This document shows, piece by piece, positions 17,237-25,957 of a stretch of 64,000 nt of DNA. The position numbers and the translations under genes were made by a program. The notes beneath the pieces are model-generated. The model searched no databases, was not told the origin of the DNA, and was given only the letters and a program-made list of their open reading frames with translations. Each line of letters begins with the position of its first letter. The stretch's first letter is position 1. This DNA comes from Bradyrhizobium sp. 200 (GTDB lineage Bacteria; Pseudomonadota; Alphaproteobacteria; Rhizobiales; Xanthobacteraceae), in NCBI RefSeq assembly GCF_023100945.1, contig NZ_CP064689.1, positions 7,732,001-7,796,000 of the forward strand. Reading direction: 5' to 3'.

Positions 17237-18295
17237 ATGGAAATCCGCAAAGAAATGAACGAGCCTGAAGCATCAACGGGGAGCAATTCGCCCCTTCCGG
17301 TTGACCGCCTGACGGACTGGTTGAACGACAACCTGCCTGGATTTAGGGGGCCCTTGCGGGTGGAGCGCTTTGCGGGCGGCCAATCCAACCCGACGTTCAG
17401 GCTCGACTCGGCATCCGGAAGCTACGTTCTGCGCCGCAAACCGACGGGGAATGTGCTGCCTGCGGCCCATGCCGTCGACCGGGAGTTTCGCGTTCTCGGC
17501 GCCGGAGGGTGCGCCGGCGTTCCGGTACCCCATGTTCACGTGCTCTGCATGGATCCCACCGTTATCGGCAGCATGTTCTATTTGATGGGTCGCGTGCCGG
17601 GTCGCGTCTTCTGGGATCCGCGGCTATCGGATATGTCGGTGCGGGACCGGGGCCAGATCTTTGGTTCGATGAATCGCGTGATCGCCGCAATCCACAATCT
17701 CGACCCGGACTTGATCGGGCTTGGCGATTTTGGCCCCCGCCAAGCCTATCTGACGCGGCAGGTGACCCGCTGGACGAAACAATATCGCTCCGCGGAAACG
17801 ACAACGAACGAAGCGATGGAGCAGTTGATCGAGTGGCTGCCCAAACATCTTCCGTCCGAGGGCGAATTACGCGTCGTTCACGGGAATTGTCGTCTGGACA
17901 ACGTCCTGATCCACCCGACCGAGCCCCGCATCGTCGCCGTGCTCGATTGGGAGCTGGCAACACTGGGAGATCCGATTGCCGATTTCGCCTACCACGCGAT
18001 GACATGGCGGATTCCGCCGGCGCTCTTTCGCGGCCTGGCCGGCATTGATTTCGTCGATCTGGGCATTCCCGACGAGCGGCAATATTTGACGCAGTACGTG
18101 GAATGCAGAGGTGTCAAGGTGCCCGAGAACTGGGACTTCTACATTGTCCTGAGCTTGTTCCGGATTGCCTCTATCTTGCAGGGCATCGCCAAACGCGCCC
18201 TCGACGGCACTGCCGCGAATGCGGACGCCGTCGACGTCGGAAGCAGAGCTGCGCCTCTCGCCGCGTTGGCCTGGCAGATGGCATCTCGGCTTTAA
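17237..18295 (+). CDS. APH-type phosphotransferase (ACAD-associated kinase) with altered catalytic motif
   Basis: 352 residues from the ATG at 17237; a TTG at 17213 or the ATG at 17255 are alternatives. The fold is the aminoglycoside phosphotransferase/choline kinase type: RFAGGQSNPTFRLDSASG as the nucleotide loop, YVLRRKPTG with the ATP Lys region, and VLDWELATLGDPIADFAY with the metal Asp. The Brenner-type motif expected as HGDxxxxN reads VVHGNCRLDN, so the catalytic Asp is Asn (codon AAT). Homologues phosphorylate the 4-hydroxyl of 4-hydroxyacyl-CoA for an ACAD partner. Here activity may be reduced or lost. The dehydrogenase gene follows after 28 bp. Confidence 0.85.
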   Translation: MEIRKEMNEPEASTGSNSPLPVDRLTDWLNDNLPGFRGPLRVERFAGGQSNPTFRLDSASGSYVLRRKPTGNVLPAAHAVDREFRVLGAGGCAGVPVPHVHVLCMDPTVIGSMFYLMGRVPGRVFWDPRLSDMSVRDRGQIFGSMNRVIAAIHNLDPDLIGLGDFGPRQAYLTRQVTRWTKQYRSAETTTNEAMEQLIEWLPKHLPSEGELRVVHGNCRLDNVLIHPTEPRIVAVLDWELATLGDPIADFAYHAMTWRIPPALFRGLAGIDFVDLGIPDERQYLTQYVECRGVKVPENWDFYIVLSLFRIASILQGIAKRALDGTAANADAVDVGSRAAPLAALAWQMASRL

Positions 18296-18323
18296 CGTTG
18301 ACCTATCCGAGAGAGTCGAAGTG

Positions 18324-19178
18324 ATGGTGACAGGAAAAGAACGTATCGGCGTAATCGGCGCAGGATTGATGGGCGCCGAAATTGCTTTCGTCCACGCCGT
18401 GGCCGGCCATGACGTGATCCTTTGCGACAAGATCGAGGACGCGTTATCGCGTGCCACGCGGCGCCTCAATGAAATATACGACAAAGGCGCATCGCGCTCC
18501 TTCTACGATCCACACCGCAAATCCGAGGTGCTGGGCGCCATTCGGACGACAGTCGACATGCGTGAACTTGCCGACCGCGAAGTGGTGATCGAAGCGGTCT
18601 TCGAGCAGCAGACCGTCAAGGAAGAAGTGTTGAAGGCGATTGACAGGATTTGCCGACCGGGGTGCCTGATCGCCACCAATACATCGACGATACCGATCAG
18701 CGTGCTCGCATCGTTTGTCTCACCCGAGCGCCGCGCCAGATTTGTCGGAACGCACTATTTCTCGCCTGTTTCGCGTATGAAATTGGTTGAGGTGATCCCG
18801 GCCATCGAGACCGACGAAATGACCGTCTCCGAGGTCATGCAGCTTTGCGGTGATATCGGCAAGACGCCCGTCAGAATCAAGGATGTCACGGGATTTGCCG
18901 TGAACCGATTGTTGCACGTGCTGATGATCGAGGCGGTGCGGCTCGTCGAGGAAGGCGTCGCAACGCCCGAGGACATCGATCTCGCCTGCCGGCTCGGTCT
19001 GGGTCACCCGATGGGTCCTTTTGAGTTGATGGATGCGACAACGTCCAGCCTCTGTCTGCAGGCACAGCAGATCATGTTCGATGCCTATGGCGAGCGCTTT
19101 CGGCCGCGGCCGTTACTCAAGCAGCGGGTCCAGGCCGGCTATGTCGGCGGTCGCGGCCGCAAAGGATGGCGCAATTGA
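18324..19178 (+). CDS. 3-hydroxyacyl-CoA dehydrogenase
   Basis: 284 residues from the ATG at 18324, the usual length of a single HBD enzyme. The Rossmann start is IGVIGAGLMGAEIAF, followed by VVIEAVFEQQTVKEE. The catalytic His region is GTHYFSPVSRMKLVEV, then VTGFAVNRLLHVLMIEA begins the C-terminal domain. HPMGPFELMDAT is the conserved substrate-side loop. It oxidises 3-hydroxyacyl-CoA to 3-ketoacyl-CoA with NAD. A longer frame from 18165 overlaps the kinase gene and is rejected. Its end overlaps the GntR gene by 13 bp. Confidence 0.92.
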   Translation: MVTGKERIGVIGAGLMGAEIAFVHAVAGHDVILCDKIEDALSRATRRLNEIYDKGASRSFYDPHRKSEVLGAIRTTVDMRELADREVVIEAVFEQQTVKEEVLKAIDRICRPGCLIATNTSTIPISVLASFVSPERRARFVGTHYFSPVSRMKLVEVIPAIETDEMTVSEVMQLCGDIGKTPVRIKDVTGFAVNRLLHVLMIEAVRLVEEGVATPEDIDLACRLGLGHPMGPFELMDATTSSLCLQAQQIMFDAYGERFRPRPLLKQRVQAGYVGGRGRKGWRN

Positions 19179-19897
19179 GCCGCGCGACAAAGCTCAAGCG
19201 AGCCCCCGCCCCCTCCGATTCGGCCGTCAGCGCATCTGACCGTATCGTGTCGGATGTTGTGCGAGGCCTCTACGACGGTCGATACGCTCCCGGCCAGCGT
19301 CTCGTTGAACCGGACCTGATGCAGCGATATGAGGTCGGCCGAAGCACCGTACGCGAGGCTATCAAGCGCCTTTCCGCGGTCGGGATCGCCACATCCCATC
19401 CTTTCCGCGGCGCGCAGATTCGCCAACTCTCACGCAAGGAGGCCCGCGACTTTCTGCTCATACTCGAGCTGATGATCGGCCTTGCCGCACGTCTGGCCGC
19501 CGCAAATATCGAAGAGCCGGGCCGTCGGCGTCAATTCAATGACGTTTATCGGCAATTGCTCACCTTCGCGAACGATCACGAATCCTACGAAATGGTCCGC
19601 GCGCGCGACCGATTTTACCGCGTGATGACCCGGATCGGAGACAACGCGGAGCTTGCGCGTTCGCTCCCGGATACTCAGGTTCATCTGGTGCGCACGCATC
19701 TGCGGGTGTCGGCGGAACAGCGCTTCGAAGATTATCGCCGTATAGGTGAAGCGATCCTCGGAGGCGATCAACAGGCCGCAGAATCGGCTGCGCGGAGACA
19801 CATTCGCCGCAGCATGACGATGCTGGATGAGCTGCCGGACGAAACCTTCGGTCCGGATTCCCCCGAATATTCCAACCCGGCTATCCAAGAGGACTAG
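19166..19897 (+). CDS. GntR-family transcriptional regulator, FCD subfamily
   Basis: 243 residues. Winged helix-turn-helix at about 25-90 (YAPGQRLVEPDLMQRYEVGR, then STVREAIKRLSAVGIA). The FCD-like helical domain follows (LLILELMIGLAARLAAANIE, then an H-rich RRHIRRSM near the C-terminus). It lies inside the beta-oxidation operon, overlapping the dehydrogenase by 13 bp and leading into the thiolase by 3 bp. It is therefore likely a local sensor of a pathway acid or acyl-CoA. The palindrome at 17182 is a candidate target. Confidence 0.88.
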   Translation: MAQLSRATKLKRAPAPSDSAVSASDRIVSDVVRGLYDGRYAPGQRLVEPDLMQRYEVGRSTVREAIKRLSAVGIATSHPFRGAQIRQLSRKEARDFLLILELMIGLAARLAAANIEEPGRRRQFNDVYRQLLTFANDHESYEMVRARDRFYRVMTRIGDNAELARSLPDTQVHLVRTHLRVSAEQRFEDYRRIGEAILGGDQQAAESAARRHIRRSMTMLDELPDETFGPDSPEYSNPAIQED

Positions 19898-19900
19898 ACG

Positions 19901-21101
19901 ATGCGTGAGGCAGTCATTGTATCCACTGCTCGCACGCCGATCCGTAAGGCTTACCGCGGCAGCTTCAACAACACTCAGGCGCAGACTTTGGGCGGACACA
20001 CAATAGCGGCCGCCGTCGCGCGTTCCGGCGTCGACCCGACGGAGATCGACGACGTGATCATGGGCTCTGCCATGCAACAGGGAGCCACCGGCGGCAACAT
20101 TGCTCGGCAATCGGCGTTGCGCGCCGGCCTGCCCGTGAGCGTGGCGGGCATGAGTATCGACCGGCAATGTGCGTCCGGCCTCATGGCCGTGGCGACGGGA
20201 GCCAAGCAGATCATTGCCGACGGCATGTCAGTGGTTGTGGCGGGCGGCCTGGAATCTATCTCCCTGGTCCAGAACGAGCACGCTAATAGCTGGCGCGCGC
20301 AGGATCCTGCGCTCGTGGCGAAAGTCCGGCGATTTACATGAGCATGCTGGAGACTGCCGAAATGGTCTCCCAGCGGTACAAGGTCGACCGCGCGCAACAA
20401 GATGCATTCGGCCTGCGCTCCCAGCAACGTACCGCTCACGCGCAGCAGGCAGGCTTCTTCGCCGATGAAATAGTGCGGGTCTCAACGACTATCCTCGTCG
20501 TGAACAAGGAGACCGGCCAGACGTCCGAGCAGCCGGTGACACTGACGCGCGACGAAGGCAACGGGCCCCAGACGAAGCTCGAAGATCTGCAGGCGCTCAA
20601 GCCGGCGTTCAAAGGCGGGCTGCAGCTTGGTCAAGGTGAATACATCACGGGCGGCAACGCCAGCCAGCTTTCCGATGGGCGGCGGCCCTGGTGCTGATGG
20701 AAGCCAAGGAGGTGGAGCGTCGGGGACTGGAGCCACTCGGCGTGTATCGAGGCATGCAAGTGGCGGGATGCGAACCAGACGAGATGGGCATCGGGCCTGT
20801 ATTCGCGATTCCCAAGCTGCTGCAGCAGCACGGTCTCAAGATCGATGACGTCGACTTGTGGGAACTGAACGAGGCGTTCGCTTGCCAAGTTATCTATTGC
20901 CGAGATCGGCTCGGTATCCCTGACGAACGTCTCAACGTTAACGGCGGGGCGATCGCGATTGGTCACCCGTACGGCATGTCAGGTGCCCGCATGGTCGGCC
21001 ACTTGTTGCTCGAGGGCCGCAGACGCCGCGCAAAGTACGGCGTCGTCACAATGTGCGTCGGCGGCGGCATGGGCGCGGCCGGCCTGTTCGAGGTGTTCTG
21101 A
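19901..21101 (+). pseudogene. Acetyl-CoA acetyltransferase (thiolase) interrupted by two frameshifts
   Basis: Three consecutive frames together give a complete thiolase of about 400 residues. The N-terminal part ends after LVAKV near 20325, where adding one base restores PAIYMSMLETAEMV in the next frame. The second break is near 20679 (GGG then CGG), where one added G restores [14 protein letters not shown]. All catalytic parts are otherwise kept: DRQCASGL (nucleophile), [19 protein letters not shown] and [12 protein letters not shown]. The remaining protein is undamaged, so the lesions are either very recent or sequencing errors. If intact, it would do the last thiolytic step of the cluster. 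Confidence 0.88.
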
Positions 21102-21889
21102 TGAAGGTTCGCGACAAGCACGTCGTCGTTACGGGCGGCGCGAGCGGAATCGGCAGGGCATTGTGCCAGGCCTTCGCGCGCGAAGGCGCACGGTCAATCA
21201 TCGTGGCGGATATCGATGAATCCGGTGCGGGCGCGGTTGCGGCCGAAGTCGGCGGACATGCTTCGCTGTGTGACGTAAGCTCCGAAGAGAACATCCGCCA
21301 TCTCATCGAGACTTCCGAAGCACGGTTTGGCCCGATTGACTTGTGGTGTTCTAATGCGGGGATTGCCGCCGGATTTCAGTCGGACTTCGTCAACGCGGCA
21401 GCTATCACCAATGACGTTTGGCACCGTGCCTGGTCGGTCAACGTCATGGCGCACGTCTATGCCGCGAGACATCTCATTCCCAAGATGCGGGCGCGCGGTA
21501 GCGGTTACTTCCTCAAAACCATATCCGCCGCCGGCCTGCTCTCCCAGATTGGCAGTGCCGTCTATGCGACCACGAAGCACGCCGCGGTTGGCTTTGCGGA
21601 GAATCTGGCACTCAGTCATTTCGACGATGGAATCCGCGTTTCGATTCTCTGCCCTCAAGGGGTCGATACCCCGCAATTGCGCGGCCTGCCGCGCGGTCCC
21701 CAATCGAACGATGGGGTGATGTCGGCCTCCGATGTGGCTGGGGAGGCAGTACGCGGCATTGAGGCGGAACGGTTCATGATCCTGCCACACGCGGAGGTTC
21801 ATGGCTATCTGCAAAACAAGACCGACGACATCGATCGTTGGATCCGAGGGATGGCACGCTTGCAACGGCAATTCCGGGCCGCCGACTAG
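21101..21889 (+). CDS. Short-chain dehydrogenase/reductase
   Basis: 262 residues from the ATG at 21101, which overlaps the thiolase TGA (TGATG). Classical SDR motifs are VVTGGASGIGRA (cofactor), CDVSSEE, CSNAGIAAG (NAG), a catalytic Ser in LKTISAAGLLS, and YATTKHA (YxxxK). The acidic residue after the second strand (VADIDE) favours NAD. It is probably an oxidoreductase for a hydroxyacyl or ketoacyl intermediate. In levulinate-type pathways an SDR interconverts 4-keto and 4-hydroxyacyl-CoA, which would suit the ACAD10/11 and kinase neighbours, but this is inference. Confidence 0.9.
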   Translation: MKVRDKHVVVTGGASGIGRALCQAFAREGARSIIVADIDESGAGAVAAEVGGHASLCDVSSEENIRHLIETSEARFGPIDLWCSNAGIAAGFQSDFVNAAAITNDVWHRAWSVNVMAHVYAARHLIPKMRARGSGYFLKTISAAGLLSQIGSAVYATTKHAAVGFAENLALSHFDDGIRVSILCPQGVDTPQLRGLPRGPQSNDGVMSASDVAGEAVRGIEAERFMILPHAEVHGYLQNKTDDIDRWIRGMARLQRQFRAAD

Positions 21890-22031
21890 AATTGTATTGA
21901 TCGGCTTCGGTACTTGCGCACACCCGTTAAATGTTCCTGCTTGACGGTTGCTACGCGCAATCGCGCAGGACGACGACCGGCAAGAATACAGACCTTATCA
22001 TTCAATCGGATCATACAGCCGTGAGGAGAGC

Positions 22032-22599
22032 ATGGAAAAATTGGTGAGCGACGCCTGCTGACGCTTTACGGATCGCTGATCGCATCAAGCTCGTCACCGA
22101 TGCCCTCGTCGGCTGTCCTAAACCGGTCGCCGCAGTTATCGAAGGATATTGCCTCGGTGGCGGCTTCGAACTCGCCCTCGCTTGCGACATCCGTATTGCC
22201 TCCATAAGCGCTCAATTCGGGCTTCCCGAGATTATACTCGGGATTTTGCCAGGCGGTGGGGACACAGTGCGCCTTACGAAAATTGCAGGCTCATCGGTCG
22301 CAAGGACGCTGACAATGGTCGGAGAGCCGATAGCTGCGTCGAGAGCCTTTGACCTGGGTCTTCTCGTCTCTGTCCATCCGCCCGAAGAATTGGCCGATGC
22401 CGCGCGGAAGCTTGCTGATCGCCCACCCTTCGCTCTCGCCCAACTGAAGTCGTCCTTGAATATCGCGATCGACACCGATACCGCGACAGCCTGCCAGACC
22501 GAGATCAAGGCATTTGCGCTTTGCTACTCGACGGCAGACAAGGAGGAAGGTGCCAATGCCTTCCTGCAGAAGCGAAAGCCGCAATTTACCGGCGCCTAA
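22032..22599 (+). pseudogene. Enoyl-CoA hydratase remnant with internal deletion
   Basis: A good ribosome site (GTGAGGAGAG) and ATG at 22032 start MEKLVSDAC then hit TGA at once. From about 22046 a second frame continues as PADALRIADRIKLVTDALVG, then AAVIEGYCLGGGFELALACD. It carries the hydratase Glu in GLPEIILGILPGGGDTVRL and the normal end in KRKPQFTGA. The first 60-80 residues of a crotonase are therefore deleted and the junction is out of frame. It is the last gene of the 17.2-22.6 kb cluster. Confidence 0.8.
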
Positions 22600-22689
22600 C
22601 GCTGGAGCCAATGGATCGCCACCTGCATGGCGTCCCTCATGCGCCGCCTTGGTGGATGTCGGTGCCCTGCAGACGACGCCGTTGCGACA

Positions 22690-22917
22690 GCACCGTCTGC
22701 ACTAGAGGTCGAGACGATAAGCCGTGAAGCGGTGCCACTGAACAAGGCCTTCTTCTCGTCTGCGATGCGCCGCTCACCATCCGCTTGAAGCTATTCCACA
22801 GTCCCGCATATCCGATACCCATCCTCTCCACCGGGAAGTTGCTTTCGAATATGCACTGATCAGCGCCGAACAACGCGATGCAGGTGGTGACGTAGGGCTC
22901 CCAAAGGCTTTCAAAAA
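22690..22917 (-). pseudogene. C-terminal fragment of an amidohydrolase-family protein
   Basis: The minus strand encodes FESLWEPYVTTCIALFGADQ, then CIFESNFPVERMGIGYAGLW and NSFKRMVSGAS. This is the end region of amidohydrolase_2-type enzymes (the FGADxCxFESNFPVxxMG motif). A frameshift near 22765 follows, since the other frame continues DEKKALFSGTASRLIV. No start or metal-binding half exists. It abuts the ImmA/IrrE fragment, which is on the opposite strand. Confidence 0.7.
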
Positions 22918-23585
22918 TTCAGCCCACGAAATTGGACATTACTGCATCAGCGGTCATGTTGACGCGCTGCTAAGTAAGGGCACGCACTATTCCCATGCCG
23001 GATTTCAATCCGCCGATCCACATGAGATGGAAGCGGATTATTTTGCCGCCGCTCTGTTGATGCCTGAGCCGCCATTTAAGAAGGCCATTGATGATCATCC
23101 AACAGGACTCGTGGGGATTGAAGCGCTGGCAAAGGCCTGCGAGACATCGCTCACGGCCACCGCAATTCGATATTCGTGCTTCACGCGCGACGGCGTCGCT
23201 ATCATCCCGAGCAAAGGAAAGGTCGTCGACTATTGTTTCATGTCCGAGGGACTAAAGGAAGCGAAAGGCTTGAAGTGGTTGCGCAAAGGCACGCCGGTGC
23301 CAGGCGGCACTATGACCGAGTCGTTCAACGCACGGCTTGAAAACGTTCGAACAGGTCAAAAGGCTTCAGGCGACGGAAACTGCGCGACTGGATGGATACT
23401 GAGCGCGGATACGACGTCACTGAAGAAGTTATTGGACTTGGGCAATACGGACGGACTTTGACGGTACTCACGTGTAACAGCCTGTCGGCGCGCGTGGAAG
23501 AAGCGGAAGATGAGGACGACGAAGAGAAGTTAATCGAAAGCTGGACGCCGCGATTTCGGAAGTCGCCATTCGCGCGGTCGGTTCG
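22918..23585 (+). pseudogene. ImmA/IrrE-family metallopeptidase remnant
   Basis: The plus strand from about 22918 reads AHEIGHYCISGH (zinc site HExxH at 22925), then HEMEADYFAAALLMP with the third zinc ligand Glu, and a domain continuing to LENVRTGQK. After a frameshift near 23350 a second frame gives RDWMDTERGYDVTEEVIGLG, then QYGRTLTVLT, an acidic stretch and SWTPRF, which looks like the native C-terminus. The N-terminal part is absent. Such proteins cleave repressors or act as stress regulators, often on mobile elements. Confidence 0.65.
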
Positions 23586-23874
23586 CTCCCAACGAACTTT
23601 GTGGCCCACCCACCGCTCCAACCCATGTGGCGCGAGGATGGCGAAGGCCAATGCAAGAATTTGCACTGGCCGCACCGTTTTACTGCCTTCAACACGACAA
23701 TTCGAATGTCCGGAATTCGATGCCGTATGGGACCGAATACATCGTGGCGGCCTGCCGGATCGACGGTGGTGTAATGCCTTGCGACTCCTGAAAGGTCTCA
23801 TCTTTTTTGGAAAACGCGATCTCGCTTATGGCATTCAACCTGCCGGAGCGAAGCGAGATTTGGAAAACATTTTT

Positions 23875-24372
23875 CCATTTACGGCCGTTGATAACGTAGT
23901 GATCGCCATCGCGCACGATCGAACTTTCGATATTGGTGGCGTCGCTCGACGCTACCGCCGGTTCGGTCATTGCAAAACAGCAGCGGATTTCACCTGCGAG
24001 CAACGGCTTCAGGCAGCGCTCCTGATGCTCTTTGGCACCGTAGCGCGCAAGCACTTCCATATTGCCGGTATCAGGCGCCGAGCAATTGAAGAGTTCGGGC
24101 GCGAGATGCGAGCGCCCCATGATTTCACAGAGCGGCGCGTATTCGAAATTGGTCAGGCCGGCGCCGTGGTCGCTCTCCGGAAGAAACAGATTCCAAAGTC
24201 CCTCAGATCTGGCTTTTGGCTTCAGTTCTTCGACAACTGGATAGACCTTCCAGCGGCCGAGCTCCTCGGCTCCTTGCAAAAGCGCTGTTCATTCGGGTAG
24301 ACGTGCCGATCCATGAACGATTCGATCCGCCGTTTAAGCGCGACGATTTTTTCGGCTCTGGATAAAGCATTG
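23875..24372 (-). pseudogene. N-terminal fragment of an acyl-CoA dehydrogenase
   Basis: The minus strand encodes [18 protein letters not shown], a frameshift near 24275, and then [20 protein letters not shown] through HYVINGRKW. This is closely similar to residues about 10-165 of the acyl-CoA dehydrogenase at 15866-17128, including the shared [16 protein letters not shown]. Homology stops after GRKW, so two thirds of the enzyme are missing. The 23586-23874 stretch beside it holds nothing I can assign. Confidence 0.8.
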
Positions 24373-24415
24373 CGGTCCTTCCAACTCCGTACGCGGCGAT
24401 CAGGGTTCTTCGCCC

Positions 24416-25957
24416 TTAGTGAATCGCGGCATACATGATTTTCTCTTCTGTGGCCTGGGCGGCTGTCATTTCCTCGACGATCCGGCCGCCCCGCGCCACC
24501 AAGATGCGGTCGGAGATCGCCATGACTTCCGGCAGATACGATGAGATCACGATGACGGCCTTGCCGTCGGCCGCCAGCGCGCGAATAGCGGCATGAATTT
24601 GCGGGATCGCGCCGACATCGACACCTCGCGTCGGCTCGTCGAAGATCACGACCGAGGGCTCCTGCGCCAGCGATTTCGCGACAACGACTTTCTGCTGGTT
24701 GCCGCCGGAATATTCCACGATTTTCAGGCTGCGCTTGAGGGCGGAGATGGAAAGCGCCTTGACCCAGCGATCGGCGATCTTCTTCCTCTGCTTGAGCGAA
24801 TAGAGCCACCGCCGCCTGCCCTTCGGCGAAGCCAGATAGCCGAGATATACATTATCATCCGCGGTCATGGTCTCGAAGAAACCGTCCAGTTTGCGGTCCT
24901 CGGTGATATAGACGATGCCATCCCGCACCGCCTGCCGCGGCACGCGGTAGCGGATCGGTCGGTCATTGAGATAGATAAGCCCGCCGCGCAGGAAATTCCG
25001 CTTGCGCGCGCCACAAATGACATGTGCGATCTCGGTGCGGCCGGAACCTACAAGACCGGCCATGCCGACCACTTCGCCTTCATAGACCGAGAACGACATA
25101 TTCTTCACGACGCTGCCCATCGTGACGTTCTCGATCGACAGCACCCGGCGCTTATCCTTGATTCTCTCCGCAGGCGGCTCGATACCCGCCACGCCTTCGG
25201 CTTCGACCGCCGCATAGTGCGTCGCGGCAATGTCACGACCAGCCATCATCCGCACGATCGCCGGCCGGTCGAGCCCCGTCGCCGGACCGGTATGAACGAG
25301 CTTGCCGTCGCGTAGCACGGTGATGCGATCGGCGACCTTCAGCGCCTCTTCGAGCGCATGCGAAATGAAGATAATTCCAACGCCCTGCGAGCGCAGGCTG
25401 TTCAGCAGATGAAACAAGTGCTGCATCTCTTCTGGCGTGAGACTCGCGGTCGGCTCGTCGAAAATGATAACTCGCGCATTGTGGCGTACCGCGCGCGCAA
25501 TCTCGACCATCTGCCGCTTGGCAGTGCCAAGCGTTTCGACCAGCGCGAGCGGATCGACATTGAAGTTGAGCGCCTGCTGCGACTGCTGGGCAGCGATATT
25601 GATCTTGCGATAGATGGTGAAGAATTTCTCCATGCCAAGTTCGAGATTCTGCGCGACGGTCATCGAGGGAACGAGGCTGGTCTCCTGATAGACCATGGCC
25701 ACGCCGTTTTTCAGCGCCTCGCCGGGAGACGAGAACGAAACCGGTGTCCCGCCCAGAATGTAGTCACCTGACGTCAGCTTGATGGCGCCGGAGATCGCCT
25801 TGCAGAGGGTCGACTTTCCGGCGCCGTTTTCTCCGAGCACCGCATGGATTTCACCAGGTCGCAGGTCGAAATCGACGCTGTCGATGGCATGAATGCCGCC
25901 ATAGATCTTGCTGCCGGCGACAATCCGCAGAACCGGCGCAACCTCAGCGCTACTCAT
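24416..25957 (-). CDS. Sugar ABC transporter ATP-binding protein (RbsA/MglA type)
   Basis: 513 residues from the ATG at 25957 (GGGAG ribosome site). Two ATPase domains are present. The first has GENGAGKSTLCKAIS, a signature-like LGTAKRQMVEIARAV and VIIFDEPTASLTPEE. The second has a degenerate Walker A (GLVGSGRTE, usual in this family), YSGGNQQKVVVAKSLAQEP and VVIFDEPTRGVDVGA. This is the standard CUT2 ATPase that energises ribose/galactose-type importers. It is the last gene of the operon, and its start overlaps the propeller gene stop by 8 bp. Confidence 0.94.
   Translation of the reverse strand: MSSAEVAPVLRIVAGSKIYGGIHAIDSVDFDLRPGEIHAVLGENGAGKSTLCKAISGAIKLTSGDYILGGTPVSFSSPGEALKNGVAMVYQETSLVPSMTVAQNLELGMEKFFTIYRKINIAAQQSQQALNFNVDPLALVETLGTAKRQMVEIARAVRHNARVIIFDEPTASLTPEEMQHLFHLLNSLRSQGVGIIFISHALEEALKVADRITVLRDGKLVHTGPATGLDRPAIVRMMAGRDIAATHYAAVEAEGVAGIEPPAERIKDKRRVLSIENVTMGSVVKNMSFSVYEGEVVGMAGLVGSGRTEIAHVICGARKRNFLRGGLIYLNDRPIRYRVPRQAVRDGIVYITEDRKLDGFFETMTADDNVYLGYLASPKGRRRWLYSLKQRKKIADRWVKALSISALKRSLKIVEYSGGNQQKVVVAKSLAQEPSVVIFDEPTRGVDVGAIPQIHAAIRALAADGKAVIVISSYLPEVMAISDRILVARGGRIVEEMTAAQATEEKIMYAAIH

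Noticed and set aside
20320..20682. Programmed frameshifting in the thiolase
   Set aside because: No slippery heptamer or pseudoknot is apparent, and two separate shifts in one enzyme would be exceptional; mutation or sequence error is simpler.
23392..24300. 302-codon plus-strand frame
   Set aside because: Its first 60 codons are the shifted end of the ImmA/IrrE remnant; the rest is antisense to the acyl-CoA dehydrogenase fragment.
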